Shown piece by piece: positions 44,278 through 54,673 of a DNA stretch of 64,000 nucleotides. Under the pieces are notes generated by a model, which saw nothing but the letters and a program-made list of their open reading frames with translations, ran no database searches and was not told where the DNA came from. The number at the start of each line of letters is the position of its first letter. The first letter of the stretch is position 1. This DNA comes from Methylobacterium sp. J-070 (lineage in GTDB: Bacteria; Pseudomonadota; Alphaproteobacteria; Rhizobiales; Beijerinckiaceae), in assembly GCF_022829385.1 (NCBI RefSeq), contig NZ_JAKSXX010000165.1, forward strand, positions 310,001 to 374,000, written 5' to 3'. The position numbers and the translations under genes are program-made.

Positions 44278-45393
44278 CTATAATAATGCCAGATCATCAC
44301 GATGCACCATCCAGGCACGGCCGGGATAATTGAGCAGATCCGGAATGCGCGCGCTCGGGTGCCCGATGATCAGGGCGGCTTCGGCGCTGTCGTAGGCGAC
44401 GAGGCCGCGTCCGAGCACACGGCCTTCCGCGTCGCGGATCATCACGGCGTCGCCGCGGGAGAAGCTGCCCTCGATCGCCCGCACGCCGACCGGCAGCAGG
44501 CTCGCGCCGCCCATCAGGGCCTTGGCGGCCCCGGCATCGATGGTCAGCGTGCCCCGCGGCTCCAGGGAGCCGGCGATCCAGGTCTTCCGGGCGGCCGTCG
44601 GTGTGGACCCCGAGAGGAACCACGTGCAGCGGGCCCCCTCGCGCACGGCGCGCAGCGGGTTCTTCCCCCGACCGTCGGCGATCACCAGATGGGTGCCGCC
44701 CGAGATCGCGATCTTGGCCGCCTCGACCTTGGTGCGCATGCCGCCCCTGGACAGCTCCGAGGCCGGCCCGCCGGCCATGGCCTCGATCTCGGGGGTGATG
44801 CGCTCGACGACCGGCAGGTGCCGGGCGTCCGGGTCGACCTTCGGCGGGGCGGTGTACAGGCCGTCGATATCCGAGAACAGCACCAGCACGTCGGCGTCGA
44901 TCATGGTGGCGACGCGGGCCGCGAGCCGGTCGTTGTCGCCGTAGCGGATCTCGGAGGTCGCCACCGTGTCGTTCTCGTTGACGACCGGCACCGCGCGCAT
45001 CTCCAGGAGCTTCAGGACGGTCGCCCGGGCATTGAGGTAGCGGCGGCGCTCTTCTGTGTCCTGGGGTGTCACGAGGATCTGCCCGGCGACGATGCCGTGA
45101 TGGCCCAGCGCCTCGGCCCAATGGCGCGCCAGGGTGATCTGCCCCACCGAGGCGGCACCCTGGCTCTCCTCCAGCCGCAGAGGACCGGCGGGCAGGCCGA
45201 GCACGGTTCGCCCCAGGGCGATGCTGCCCGAGGACACGACCAGCACGTCGACGCCGCGGGCGTGCAGCTCCGCGATGTCCTCCGCGAGGGCCGCCAGCCA
45301 AGCATGACGCAGGCGGCCGGCGACGCGGTCGACCAGCAGGGCCGACCCGACCTTGATGACGACGCGGCGGAATTCTTCGAGGACGGGGATCAT
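44278..45393 (-). CDS. proB: Glutamate 5-kinase ProB with C-terminal PUA domain
   Basis: A 371-residue enzyme that phosphorylates glutamate as the first, proline-inhibited step of proline synthesis. The amino-acid-kinase domain (about 1-260) holds [30 protein letters not shown] and [13 protein letters not shown]. The PUA domain (about 280-365) starts [16 protein letters not shown] 45393 is used, since the longer frame is not conserved-looking. The last codons are GCA TTA TTA TAG, unusually AT-rich for this genome. Confidence 0.95.
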   Translation of the reverse strand: MIPVLEEFRRVVIKVGSALLVDRVAGRLRHAWLAALAEDIAELHARGVDVLVVSSGSIALGRTVLGLPAGPLRLEESQGAASVGQITLARHWAEALGHHGIVAGQILVTPQDTEERRRYLNARATVLKLLEMRAVPVVNENDTVATSEIRYGDNDRLAARVATMIDADVLVLFSDIDGLYTAPPKVDPDARHLPVVERITPEIEAMAGGPASELSRGGMRTKVEAAKIAISGGTHLVIADGRGKNPLRAVREGARCTWFLSGSTPTAARKTWIAGSLEPRGTLTIDAGAAKALMGGASLLPVGVRAIEGSFSRGDAVMIRDAEGRVLGRGLVAYDSAEAALIIGHPSARIPDLLNYPGRAWMVHRDDLALL

Positions 45394-45665
45394 GAGTCTG
45401 GCGAATGCGGGCGATTGACGCGGTGTGAACGAAGCGCGGGCCGTTGAACAGACGCCGGAGCACACGGGACGCATCGCGCCAGCCGCTCTGGCCGGCGAGC
45501 AGGGTGGAGGCTGTCAGACCGGGGCGCGGCATCCGTCGGGTCGGGCGCGACGCCGGGGCTGCCCGAAATCTCGCCCACGCCGGACATCGGCATCGGGGAT
45601 CTTCACGGGCCCATGCATCCTGGCCCCGGCGCCGCCAGACGTGGCCCGGCCGCGGCGCCCGTCGC

Positions 45666-46754
<1,089 letters not shown>

Positions 46755-46876
46755 TCATCGGCATCGGCCCGAAAACCGGCCGCCCGTTCGGGACGATGAT
46801 CTAAGGTGCGGACCAGCGATCCGCACCCTCGTTTCGTCGACGCGCGCCGTGCATCGCAGAGCGCGGAGGCGCCACC

Positions 46877-47473
46877 TCAGGCGGCTTCCGTCAGCGCCGC
46901 CTCGGCGACGCAGGCTCGCCACCGGGCCCGATCCAGCTGGAACAGGTCCACGGGCAAGTCGGCGCCGCGGGCGGGGAACGGCTTCATGCCGGTGCCGGTA
47001 TGCACGAACCCGCAGGCCTCCAGCACGCGCCGAGAGGCGGGGTTCACGACCAGCGCCGCGGAGGCGAGCTCCGTCCCGCCCGCATAGGCGAAGAAGGCGT
47101 CGCACAGAGCCCGCACAGCCTCGCGCATCAGGCCGGCGCCCCAAAACGGCTGGCCGAGCCAGTAGCCGAGTTCCGGCGTGGCATCGGTGCCGGGGTGGAT
47201 GCTGACCACGCCGATCAGGCTCGCCGGGGCCGAGCGCCGCGCGAGCGTCAGGGTCAATCCGGCGCCGGCCGCGTTCTCGGCCCGTGCCTGCAGCAGGAAG
47301 GCGTCGACCACGGGGGCCGGCAGCGGATGCGGCACCCGCGCCAGCATCTCGGCCACCGCGCGCTCGCCGGCCAGCGTCAGGATGGCGTCCCTGTCCCTGG
47401 CCATCGGCCAGCGCAGCCAGAGCCGGCGGGTCTCGATCCGGAAGACGTCGTCGCGGGTGAGATCGGGGAACAT
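46877..47473 (-). CDS. GNAT family N-acetyltransferase
   Basis: A 198-residue acetyltransferase of the RimJ/RimL-like type. [14 protein letters not shown] opens the fold, the acetyl-CoA motif region reads [19 protein letters not shown], and [19 protein letters not shown] is the usual C-terminal block. A GNAT gene between rpmA and obgE is conserved in Hyphomicrobiales. The substrate may be a ribosomal protein terminus or a small molecule; nothing here decides. Confidence 0.88.
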   Translation of the reverse strand: MFPDLTRDDVFRIETRRLWLRWPMARDRDAILTLAGERAVAEMLARVPHPLPAPVVDAFLLQARAENAAGAGLTLTLARRSAPASLIGVVSIHPGTDATPELGYWLGQPFWGAGLMREAVRALCDAFFAYAGGTELASAALVVNPASRRVLEACGFVHTGTGMKPFPARGADLPVDLFQLDRARWRACVAEAALTEAA

Positions 47474-47528
47474 CGTGCCCTCGCAGGGCGGCGTCCCCGG
47501 CTCCGGGGCACCGCCTCAAGACGACGAA

Positions 47529-47554
47529 GGGGAGGATGGCGTCCCATCCTCCCC
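47529..47554 (-). terminator. Intrinsic-type terminator after rpmA
   Basis: A perfect 11-bp inverted repeat (GGGGAGGATGG with CCATCCTCCCC) around a 4-base loop is followed on the minus strand by TTCGTCGTCTT, a T-rich but interrupted tail. It lies 104 bases past the rpmA stop and 56 bases before the GNAT start, so it should end the rplU-rpmA transcript. Confidence 0.65.
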
Positions 47555-47657
47555 GGTGTTCCGTCCGATCCGGCCCGGCGGGGCTCGGCTACGACGTCTC
47601 CGGTCCGGTGTGGGACACCGGGCGGGACGCCAGCTTCGCCACTTGGGCGCCCGCCTG

Positions 47658-47924
47658 TTATTCCGCGGCCTCGGCCAGCGGCGTCACCGCCACGAACTCG
47701 CGCCCGCGGCGCGTCTCGAAGCGCACATGGCCCGGTACCAGCGCGAAGAGCGTGTGGTCCTTGCCCATGCCGACGTTGCTGCCGGGATGCCATTTCGTGC
47801 CGCGTTGGCGCACGATGATGTTGCCCGGGATCACGGCCTCCGAGCCGAACTTCTTGACGCCGAGGCGACGGCCGGCCGAGTCGCGGCCGTTGCGGGACGA
47901 GCCGCCTGCTTTCTTGTGTGCCAT
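47658..47924 (-). CDS. rpmA: 50S ribosomal protein L27
   Basis: An 88-residue ribosomal protein whose N-terminus reaches the peptidyl transferase centre. The sequence begins [20 protein letters not shown] and continues [20 protein letters not shown] and [20 protein letters not shown], the standard L27 core. No N-terminal extension of the firmicute type is present. It follows rplU by 62 bases. Confidence 0.98.
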   Translation of the reverse strand: MAHKKAGGSSRNGRDSAGRRLGVKKFGSEAVIPGNIIVRQRGTKWHPGSNVGMGKDHTLFALVPGHVRFETRRGREFVAVTPLAEAAE

Positions 47925-47986
47925 GGGACCTGCTCCGAATGCTGTGGGTCGCGCGGATCGCGGGCCCGATCAGGGCCCGCGCTCGA

Positions 47987-48301
47987 TCACGCGGAGATGC
48001 CGGTGATGCGCACCACGGTGTGGTGCTGGCGGTGACCGCGCTTGCGGCGCGAGTTCTGGCGGCGGCGCTTCTTGAAGGCGATCACCTTCTTGTCGCGGCC
48101 GTGGCTCACGATCTCGCCCGTGACGCTGATGCCCGACAGGGTCGGCGCGCCGACCTGCGTGGCGCCCGCACCGTCGGCGAACAGCAGGACCTCGCCGAAG
48201 GTCACGGCCTCGCCGGCCTCGCCCGCCAGGGAGGCGATGGTGATGGTGTCGTTGGCGGCGACGCGGTACTGCTTACCGCCCGTCTTGATGACTGCGAACA
48301 T
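47987..48301 (-). CDS. rplU: 50S ribosomal protein L21
   Basis: A 104-residue ribosomal protein binding 23S rRNA. It begins [20 protein letters not shown] and ends in the basic [19 protein letters not shown] tract, typical of L21. ATG 48301 is the family start; the longer open frame upstream is the untranslated leader. That leader contains a short GC hairpin (GGGGC and GCCCC near 48331-48345), a plausible attenuation or stability element. Confidence 0.98.
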   Translation of the reverse strand: MFAVIKTGGKQYRVAANDTITIASLAGEAGEAVTFGEVLLFADGAGATQVGAPTLSGISVTGEIVSHGRDKKVIAFKKRRRQNSRRKRGHRQHHTVVRITGISA

Positions 48302-48479
48302 CGTTCTCTCGTGTTCTCGAACGGCCTCCGGGGCGGCTGCCCCTGGACCGGCTTCTTGTTTGAAGTCATTGCGCGGGCTTGGCCCGGACAACGCGAAACG
48401 CGCGGACCCCAGGAGAGGCCGCGCGCCATGCGGCGTCACTACGGGCGCCGCGGCGGCGTGTCAATCCTGGCGGCCCGGA

Positions 48480-48863
48480 TCAGCGGATCGGTGCGCCGGT
48501 CGCCAGGATGCCTTTCGCGACCGTGCCCTGCGGGCCGAAGGCCGCCAGGGCGTCCGTGCACCACGCGTCCCGGCCGTCCGCGGCGAGCTGCTGGCGCACC
48601 TGCGCGGCGCGGATCCGCAGCTTCTCCTCGAGGACGGCCTCCTGTCCGGCATTCACCCGGGCGGCGAGGCGAAGCGTGGTCAGCTGGCCGGCCCGCACCT
48701 GCACGCCGGGACAGGTCTGCTCGGCGATGATCGTGGTGGCGGCCGCCGCGGCGTAATTGTCGAGGGGGGAAGCGCTTGCCGGCGGCGCCGGGGGCGCGCC
48801 CACCTGTGCGGTGGCCGGCCCGGCCAGGGCCAGGGAGATGCTCACGACGCGCGCAATCCGCAC
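48480..48863 (-). CDS. Small secreted protein of unknown function
   Basis: A 127-residue exported protein. The N-terminus RIARVVSISLALAGPATAQ is a cleavable signal, followed by a Pro/Ala linker and a helical domain with two cysteines (QTCPGV and AWCTDAL). GTG 48863 is used. I do not recognise a family. It lies 178 bases upstream of rplU on the same strand but is probably independent. Confidence 0.65.
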   Translation of the reverse strand: MRIARVVSISLALAGPATAQVGAPPAPPASASPLDNYAAAAATTIIAEQTCPGVQVRAGQLTTLRLAARVNAGQEAVLEEKLRIRAAQVRQQLAADGRDAWCTDALAAFGPQGTVAKGILATGAPIR

Positions 48864-48969
48864 AGCTCAGACCTCAACGGTGGCGCGGCCCGGCAGGGTG
48901 ACGCGCCCGCACGGTTCCGGACGGCGGCTGACTACACCGGCACGGGCCCGGCGTCACCCGACCGACGCG

Positions 48970-49605
48970 TCAGGGGGCGGCCTTGAACTCGCCCTCGATG
49001 CGCAGCGTCACCTCGTCGCCGAGCTGCGGCAGGAAGGCGTTGATGCCGAACTCCGAGCGCTTGACGACGGCGCGCCCGTCGAAGCCCACGGTGTAGCGCT
49101 GGTCCACCGGGTGGATGCCCGCCTGATTGAAGGTGGCGTCGATCGCCAGCGGCCGGACGGTGCCGCGCAGGGTCAGGTCGCCGGTGATCCGTGCGGTGGT
49201 CGGGCTGGTCGGTTCGACCTTGGCGGCACTGAAGGTGGCGGTCGGGAACTTGGCGGTGTCGAGGAAGTCGGGCGTCGCGAGGCGCTCGTTCAGGCGCGCG
49301 CTGCCGGTGATCACGCCGCCGAGGGGCACGGTCACGGTGAGGCGGCTCTTCTCCGGCGCCTTCGGATCGAGGTCGAGCGTGCCGGTCAGGCCGGTGAACT
49401 GACCGTAATAGGTCGAGTAGCCGAGATGCGACACGGACCAGGTGATCTTGCCGTGGTCGGGATCGAGCACGTAGGAGCCCGGCCGCACCTGGGTCGGGTC
49501 CGCGCTCGGGGCGATCGGAGCCGCTGTGACCGGGTCGTCCGCCGCCCGGGCGGCGCCCAGGCACAGCATACCGATCAAGGCAAGAAGCGGCGCACGCATG
49601 ATCAT
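48970..49605 (-). CDS. YceI family periplasmic protein
   Basis: A 211-residue protein with a signal peptide (MRAPLLALIGMLCLGAARAA) and the YceI lipocalin-like barrel: YVLDPDHGKITWSVSHLGYS, then GVITGSARLNERLATPDFLD and GDLTLRGTVRPLAIDATFNQ. YceI proteins bind polyisoprenoids and are often base- or osmotic-stress induced. The start may be ATG 49605 or 49599. It is divergent from ruvA with 117 bases between. Confidence 0.92.
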   Translation of the reverse strand: MIMRAPLLALIGMLCLGAARAADDPVTAAPIAPSADPTQVRPGSYVLDPDHGKITWSVSHLGYSTYYGQFTGLTGTLDLDPKAPEKSRLTVTVPLGGVITGSARLNERLATPDFLDTAKFPTATFSAAKVEPTSPTTARITGDLTLRGTVRPLAIDATFNQAGIHPVDQRYTVGFDGRAVVKRSEFGINAFLPQLGDEVTLRIEGEFKAAP

Positions 49606-49722
49606 CCCCCGGCGCCCGGGCGGCACCGCGCCCCTGATTTCATGAACCCCCGGCGCGCTCAAGCATGTCTGGCGAAGGCCGCCCCGCTTCTGTAGGCATC
49701 CCGGGACAGCGGCAGGCGTGGC

Positions 49723-50340
49723 ATGATCGGCAAGCTCAGAGGCGTCGTGGACTCGTTCGGGGAGGATTTCGTGATCCTCGACGTCTCGGGGGTCGGCTAC
49801 ATCGTTCACTGCTCCGCACGGACGCTGCAGCGCATGCCCAAGGTCGGCGAAGCCGCGGAGCTGTCGATCGAGACCCACGTCCGCGAGGACATGATCCGCC
49901 TCTACGGCTTCCGCTCCGACGCCGAGCGGGAATGGTTCCGCCTGCTCCAGACCGTGCAGGGTGTCGGAGCCCGCGTGGCGCTCGGCGTCCTGTCGGTGCT
50001 GGAGCCGGACGCGCTGGCCGGCGCCATCGCGACCGGCGACAAGAATACGATCAGCCGCGCCCCAGGGGTCGGGCCGCGGCTCGCGGCCCGGCTCGCCGCC
50101 GAGCTGAAGGACAAGGCTCCGGCCTTCGCGCCGATCGACCCGGCCCTCATCGCGCTCACCGGGGCCGTGGAGGAGGGCGCCGCGCCGCAGCCGGTGGCCG
50201 ATGCAGTCTCCGCCCTGGTCAATCTCGGCTACCCGCAGGTCCAGGCCGCCGCCGCCATCGCGGCCGCCCTCAAGGGGGCGGGGGAGGGGGCCGAGGCCAA
50301 GGTCCTGATCCGGCTCGGACTGCGCGAACTCGCCCGCTGA
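49723..50340 (+). CDS. ruvA: Holliday junction branch migration protein RuvA
   Basis: A 205-residue DNA junction-binding protein that loads the RuvB motor. The N-terminal OB domain starts [20 protein letters not shown]; helix-hairpin-helix motifs are at [17 protein letters not shown] and [19 protein letters not shown]; the C-terminal domain III ([20 protein letters not shown]) contacts RuvB. ruvC and ruvB are not next to it: yceI lies upstream and bfd downstream. The length is normal. Confidence 0.95.
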   Translation: MIGKLRGVVDSFGEDFVILDVSGVGYIVHCSARTLQRMPKVGEAAELSIETHVREDMIRLYGFRSDAEREWFRLLQTVQGVGARVALGVLSVLEPDALAGAIATGDKNTISRAPGVGPRLAARLAAELKDKAPAFAPIDPALIALTGAVEEGAAPQPVADAVSALVNLGYPQVQAAAAIAAALKGAGEGAEAKVLIRLGLRELAR

Positions 50341-50443
50341 GGCGGCCCACACGGGCCAATCCGAAGGCGGCCATCGCCGCCGTGCGGGTCCTCACTTGAC
50401 CCGACGGGTGACGAGTGCCATTCGGTCCGCGGCCGGTAAGACG

Positions 50444-50465
50444 TTGAAATGTCGCTACTTTTCAA
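50444..50465 (+). promoter_or_regulatory. Palindromic site upstream of bfd (possible iron-responsive operator or promoter)
   Basis: An inverted repeat TTGAAA-N10-TTTCAA lies in a short AT-rich patch 70 bases before bfd, inside a GC-rich genome. TTGAAA could also be a -35 box, with TCTAAT (50469-50474) as -10 at a loose 19-base spacing. Irr, RirA or Fur-type control would suit a bfd-bfr operon; the regulator is inferred. Confidence 0.35.
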
Positions 50466-50534
50466 TCTTTCTAATCTGGCTGAGTGAGGCTGTTTGGTCC
50501 GACCGGGTCGTGACCCGCTGGCACAGGGACGGGA

Positions 50535-50819
50535 TTGACGGCGCGTATGATCGTCTGCTCTTGCAATGTCATATCGGACGGGGCCGTGCGGTCCTGTCTG
50601 TCGCCCGGCCCGGGATGCCCGCGCACGCCGGCGCAGGTCTACGCGTGCCTCGGCTGCAGCCCGAAATGCGGCCGCTGCGCCAGGACCATCCGTTCCATCA
50701 TGGACAGCGCCCTGGGCCAAGGCGATTTGGCGGAGGGCAGCCATTCCTGCTCGACGGCTTGCGCGAAAGCCTGCAGTTTGGCTTTATTCCAAACTGCGGA
50801 TGAGGGAGTCGCGGCCTGA
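50535..50819 (+). CDS. bfd: Bacterioferritin-associated ferredoxin (Bfd-like, 2Fe-2S)
   Basis: A 94-residue [2Fe-2S] protein that reduces bacterioferritin to release iron. The ligands are Cys8 and Cys10 (VCSCNVIS) and Cys45 and Cys48 (KCGRC), 35 residues apart, matching Bfd. It starts at TTG 50535 after AGGGACGGGA; ATG 50547 would still keep all ligands. Two extra C-terminal cysteines (SCSTACAKAC) are atypical. It stands 43 bases upstream of bfr in the same direction, the usual pair. Confidence 0.9.
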   Translation: MTARMIVCSCNVISDGAVRSCLSPGPGCPRTPAQVYACLGCSPKCGRCARTIRSIMDSALGQGDLAEGSHSCSTACAKACSLALFQTADEGVAA

Positions 50820-50862
50820 CATGGCTGCTCCCCGCCTCTATTGAGTTAGGAGTTCGGGGGCC

Positions 50863-51360
50863 ATGAAGGGCGACACCAAAGTCATCGAGTACCTCAATCG
50901 CGGCCTTCGCAGTGAGTTGACCGCCGTGAGCCAGTACTGGCTCCACTTCCGGATGCTCAACAACTGGGGCTATATCGATCTCGCCAAGTTCTGGCGCAAG
51001 GAATCGATCGAGGAGATGAACCACGCCGATCGGTTCATCGACCGGATCCTGTTCCTCGACGGGTTCCCGAACCTGCAGGAACTCGAGCCGCTGCGGATCG
51101 GTCAGACCGTCCAGGAGGTGATCGAGTGCGATCTGGCCGCCGAGCACGGCGCCCGGACCCTCTACCTCGAAGCCGCGCAGTACTGCGATTCGATCAACGA
51201 CCGCGTCTCCATGCGGCTGTTCGAGGATCTGGCGGAGGACGAGGAGGGCCATATCGACTTCCTCGAGACCCAGCTCGATCTGATCAGGCAGATCGGCCTG
51301 CCGCTCTACGCCCAGCGCCATATCGGCGGACTGGAGCCGATCGCGCCCGAGAAGGATTGA
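50863..51360 (+). CDS. bfr: Bacterioferritin
   Basis: A 165-residue subunit of the 24-mer heme-containing iron storage shell. All ferroxidase ligands are present: Glu18, Glu51, His54, Glu94, Glu127 and His130. The heme ligand Met52 is present in EEMNHAD. A GTTAGGAG ribosome site precedes the ATG. It lies downstream of bfd, and a strong hairpin follows the stop. Confidence 0.97.
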   Translation: MKGDTKVIEYLNRGLRSELTAVSQYWLHFRMLNNWGYIDLAKFWRKESIEEMNHADRFIDRILFLDGFPNLQELEPLRIGQTVQEVIECDLAAEHGARTLYLEAAQYCDSINDRVSMRLFEDLAEDEEGHIDFLETQLDLIRQIGLPLYAQRHIGGLEPIAPEKD

Positions 51361-51368
51361 TTCCGCGC

Positions 51369-51409
51369 GGAGCGGATGAAGCGTCGCGGACCGCCGCTTC
51401 ATCCGCTCC
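51369..51409 (+). terminator. 15-bp perfect hairpin after bfr
   Basis: GGAGCGGATGAAGCG (51369-51383) pairs perfectly with 51395-51409 around an 11-base loop, starting 9 bases past the bfr stop. There is no T-run, so it may be a Rho-assisted terminator or an mRNA 3'-end stabiliser. Confidence 0.55.
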
Positions 51410-51487
51410 GATCCGACAGCGCGGGTCTGCCGCGAAGGGGCGGCCGGTCTCGCGGGACCGGCCGGGTGCACGAGGACGGAAACCGGG

Positions 51488-52285
51488 ATGCGGCTGGTGG
51501 TTGTCGGCGCCGACGGGCGCATGGGGCGGATGCTGGTCCGCGCGGTCGCGCAGGCGGACGGCTGCACGCTCTCCGCGGCGATCGAGCGCCCGGGTTCCCC
51601 GGCGATCGGCCAGGATGCCGGGACGCTCGCCGGCCTCGCCCCCCTCGATGTGCCCGTCACGGACGATCCCCTCGCCGCCTTCGCGGCCGCGGACGGCGTG
51701 CTCGACTTCACCGCGCCGGCCGCCACCGTGGCGTTCGCCGAGCTCGCCGCCCAGGCCCGGATCGTCCACGTCGTCGGCACGACCGGCCTGTCCGAGGATG
51801 ACCTGGCGAAGCTCAAGGCGGCCTCGTACCACGCCCGCATCGTGCAGTCGGGCAACATGTCCCTCGGCATCAACCTGATGGCCGAGCTGGTGCGCCGCGT
51901 GGCCAAGTCCCTGGGCGACGAGTTCGACATCGAGATCTCCGAGATGCACCATCGCATGAAGGTGGATGCGCCCTCCGGCACGGCCCTGCTGCTGGGCGAG
52001 GCCGCCGCGGAGGGCCGCGGCGTCGACCTGAAGGCGGTCCGCGTCTCGACGCGGGACGGGCATACCGGCGCGCGCCGGCCCGGCGATATCGGCTTCGCCA
52101 CGCTCCGCGGCGGCAGCGTCGTGGGGGATCACAGCGTGATCTTCGCCGGCGCCGGGGAGAGCCTGACGATCAGCCATCACGCCGCCGACCGCGGCCTGTT
52201 CGCCGCGGGCGCCGTCAAGGCGGCGCTCTGGGCGCAGCCCAAGCCGCCGGGACTCTACGCCATGACGGACGTGCTCGGCCTGTGA
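51488..52285 (+). CDS. dapB: 4-hydroxy-tetrahydrodipicolinate reductase DapB
   Basis: A 265-residue enzyme of the diaminopimelate/lysine pathway. The NAD(P) loop is [12 protein letters not shown], the [10 protein letters not shown] and [10 protein letters not shown] segments follow, and the catalytic motif [19 protein letters not shown] is intact. The ATG starts at 51488 and the stop overlaps gpmA by 4 bases. It works in the same pathway as asd at 58.4 kb. Confidence 0.96.
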   Translation: MRLVVVGADGRMGRMLVRAVAQADGCTLSAAIERPGSPAIGQDAGTLAGLAPLDVPVTDDPLAAFAAADGVLDFTAPAATVAFAELAAQARIVHVVGTTGLSEDDLAKLKAASYHARIVQSGNMSLGINLMAELVRRVAKSLGDEFDIEISEMHHRMKVDAPSGTALLLGEAAAEGRGVDLKAVRVSTRDGHTGARRPGDIGFATLRGGSVVGDHSVIFAGAGESLTISHHAADRGLFAAGAVKAALWAQPKPPGLYAMTDVLGL

Positions 52286-52938
52286 CCGGCGCGGCGGCCT
52301 CGGAACGGCTCCTGGTCCTCGTCCGGCACGGCCAGAGCGAGTGGAACCTCCAGAACCTGTTCACCGGCTGGCGCGATCCCGATCTGACCGAGCGCGGCGT
52401 CGCCGAGGCCCGGGCGGCCGGCCGCGGACTGAAGCGGGCGGGCTACGTCTTCGACGTCGCGTTCACGTCGGAACTCGTGCGGGCGCAGCGCACCTGCGCC
52501 CTCGTCCTGGAGGAGATGGGCCTCCAGGGGCTTCCGGTGATCCGGGACCGCGCGCTCAACGAACGTGACTACGGCGACCTCGCGGGCCTCAACAAGGACG
52601 ACGCCCGCGCCCGGTGGGGCGACGCCCAGGTCCATGCCTGGCGCCGGTCCTACGACGTGCGGCCCCCCGGGGGCGAGAGCCTGAAGGACACCGCCGCGCG
52701 GGTGCTGCCCTACTACATCGAGACGGTCCTGCCCCGCGTGATGGCGGGCGAGCGGGTGCTGGTCGCGGCCCACGGCAACTCGCTGCGCGCGCTGGCGATG
52801 GTCCTCGACCGCCTGGACGGCGGCCGCGTCGCGGATCTGGAGATCAAGACCGGAATCCCCCTGATCTACCGGCTCAACGCGGACACCACGGTCGCCTCCA
52901 AGACGGTTCAGGAGCGGGACGGCGACGCGGACCTCTGA
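52282..52938 (+). CDS. gpmA: 2,3-bisphosphoglycerate-dependent phosphoglycerate mutase
   Basis: A 218-residue histidine-phosphatase-superfamily enzyme interconverting 3- and 2-phosphoglycerate. The phospho-histidine is His16 in [23 protein letters not shown] and the second histidine in [11 protein letters not shown] are conserved. GTG 52282 overlaps dapB by 4 bases. It is slightly shorter than E. coli GpmA (250), as usual in alphaproteobacteria. alkB follows with no gap. Confidence 0.93.
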   Translation: MTGAAASERLLVLVRHGQSEWNLQNLFTGWRDPDLTERGVAEARAAGRGLKRAGYVFDVAFTSELVRAQRTCALVLEEMGLQGLPVIRDRALNERDYGDLAGLNKDDARARWGDAQVHAWRRSYDVRPPGGESLKDTAARVLPYYIETVLPRVMAGERVLVAAHGNSLRALAMVLDRLDGGRVADLEIKTGIPLIYRLNADTTVASKTVQERDGDADL

Positions 52939-53613
52939 GTGGCGACCGAACTCGCCCCGGGCCTGATCCACCATCCGGGCTTCCTCGACGCGGCCGCGCG
53001 CGAGCGGCTGGCCGCCGAGGTCGCGGCGATCCTCGAAGCCGCGCCGCCCGTCACCCCGCGGATGCCCCGCACGGGCAAGCCGTTCTCCGTGCGGATGTCG
53101 AATGCCGGGCCCCTCGGCTGGGTGTCCGACATCCGCGGCTACCGCTACCAGGCGGCGCATCCCGAGACCGGCCGACCCTGGCCCGCCATGCCGCCCACCG
53201 CCCTGGCGGCCTGGGACGCCCTGGCGGCGTTTCCCGCCGGGCCCGAGGCCTGCCTGATCAACCTCTATGCCCCCGGGACCCGGATGGGACTGCACCAGGA
53301 CCGGGACGAGGCCGAACTCGCCGCGCCGGTGCTCTCGCTCTCCCTCGGTGCACCCGCCCTGTTCCGCTACGGCGGGCTGAAACGCTCCGACCGGACGCGC
53401 TCGGTGCGCCTCGAGTCCGGGGACGCCCTGGTGATCGGCGGAGCCTCACGGCTGATCCACCACGGCGTCGACCGGCTCTACGGCACCGGCGACCTGCTCG
53501 ACGCCGAGACGGGGCCCGGTTTCCTGCCGCCCGGCGGTCGCTGTAACCTCACGCTGCGCCGGGTGACGAACGTTGCGTCTCGCACGGATGCGTCAAACCT
53601 CCCGAACTGCTGA
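52939..53613 (+). CDS. alkB: Alpha-ketoglutarate-dependent DNA dioxygenase AlkB
   Basis: A 224-residue Fe(II)/2-oxoglutarate dioxygenase that removes alkyl groups such as 1-methyladenine from DNA and RNA. The HxD iron motif is in GLHQDRDEA, the distal histidine is in RLIHHGVD, and the 2-oxoglutarate arginines are in RCNLTLRRV. LINLYAPGTRMG and LSLSLGAPALFRYGG complete the fold. Its GTG directly abuts the gpmA stop, so the three genes dapB-gpmA-alkB are probably one operon. Confidence 0.93.
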   Translation: MATELAPGLIHHPGFLDAAARERLAAEVAAILEAAPPVTPRMPRTGKPFSVRMSNAGPLGWVSDIRGYRYQAAHPETGRPWPAMPPTALAAWDALAAFPAGPEACLINLYAPGTRMGLHQDRDEAELAAPVLSLSLGAPALFRYGGLKRSDRTRSVRLESGDALVIGGASRLIHHGVDRLYGTGDLLDAETGPGFLPPGGRCNLTLRRVTNVASRTDASNLPNC

Positions 53614-53625
53614 TCTTCCTGGCGC

Positions 53626-53654
53626 TTGACAGTCGCCGCGCGGAGTCCGACCCA
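53626..53654 (+). promoter_or_regulatory. Candidate sigma-70 promoter before the exported-protein gene
   Basis: A perfect TTGACA (53626-53631) stands 70 bases before the start at 53701. The best -10 after a 17-base spacer (GACCCA) is weak, which is common in GC-rich alphaproteobacteria. Confidence 0.35.
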
Positions 53655-53700
53655 TCTTCGGAAGCGGGGCCCTCGGGCTCTTGTGGAGATCGAAGGTCCG

Positions 53701-54669
53701 ATGCTGGTGCGTCCCCTGTCACTGCGTCTCGGGCGGCTTCTCGTCCTCGCCACCCTGGCGGCCGGCCCGGTCACCGGGGCCGGGGCCAGCGACGCCGTCT
53801 TCCCGCCGGGATCCCGCTTCGGCTTCGATCCGCCCGGCGACATGTCGCTCTCGCGCCGCTTCTCCGGCTTCGAGCGCAAGGAGGGCGGCGCCACCCTGTC
53901 GGTGGTGGAACTGCCGCCCAACGCCTTCGCGGAACTCGTCAGCGGCTTCACCGACGCCAACCTGCTGAACCAGGGCTTCGCCGTCGAGAAGCGCGAGGAG
54001 GTCAAGATCGGCGACAACGAGGGCATGCTCTACACCGGCGAGCAGCCCGCCGATCCCAACACCTCGGCCCCGGCGATCCGGAAGTGGATCCTCGTCGTCG
54101 GCGCGCCGAGCGTGACCGGCCTCGTCATCGCGCAGGCGCTCCCCGACGCCGAGACCGATGCGACGATGCGCAAGATGGTGACCGGCGTCACCCTGCGTCC
54201 GGCGCTGAGCCTGACCCAGCAGGTCGACGCGCTGCCGTTCCGGATCGCCGACATGGCGGGTTTCCGTCCGGTGCGGGTGCTGGCCGGCAACTCGGTCCTG
54301 CTCACGCAGGGGCCCAAGGACCAGATGCAGAATCTGGAGCAGCCGATCCTCGTCCTCGCGCAGGCCGTGCAGCAACCGCCCACCGCCGATCAGCGGGACG
54401 GCTTCGCCCGGGCCGCCCTGGCGTCGAACCAGACCCTGAAGGATTTCGTGATCGAGCGGGCGCAGAGCTACCGCTCGAACGGGATCGACTGGCACGAGAT
54501 CGTGGCCCGGGCCGTTGACCAGCCGACGAACGTGCCGGTGGTGGTGTCGCAGACCATCCGGTTCGCGCCGGACGGCTATCTGCGCGCCCTCGGGGTGGTC
54601 CGCGAGGATCAGCGGACCGGGGTTCTGGCGAAGTTCCGCGAGGTCGTGGACAGCGTGCAGGTGAAGTAG
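53701..54669 (+). CDS. Exported protein of unknown function
   Basis: A 322-residue protein. A signal peptide (LRLGRLLVLATLAAGPVTGAGA) precedes a mature region that begins with a predicted beta segment (FPPGSRFGFDPPGDMSLSRR) and ends FREVVDSVQVK. ATG 53701 is supported by GAAGG 7-11 bases upstream and by the signal; an earlier TTG frame adds a charged leader. Two repeats of about 130 residues may exist (VVELPPNAFAELVSGF and RFAPDGYLRALGVVR regions), but I cannot align them by eye with confidence. No known family is recognised. Confidence 0.72.
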   Translation: MLVRPLSLRLGRLLVLATLAAGPVTGAGASDAVFPPGSRFGFDPPGDMSLSRRFSGFERKEGGATLSVVELPPNAFAELVSGFTDANLLNQGFAVEKREEVKIGDNEGMLYTGEQPADPNTSAPAIRKWILVVGAPSVTGLVIAQALPDAETDATMRKMVTGVTLRPALSLTQQVDALPFRIADMAGFRPVRVLAGNSVLLTQGPKDQMQNLEQPILVLAQAVQQPPTADQRDGFARAALASNQTLKDFVIERAQSYRSNGIDWHEIVARAVDQPTNVPVVVSQTIRFAPDGYLRALGVVREDQRTGVLAKFREVVDSVQVK

Positions 54670-54673
54670 CGCC

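Noticed and set aside
44220..44300. AT-rich patch as evidence of horizontal transfer
   Set aside because: It is too short and has no repeats, integrase or gene; kept only as an operon-break observation.
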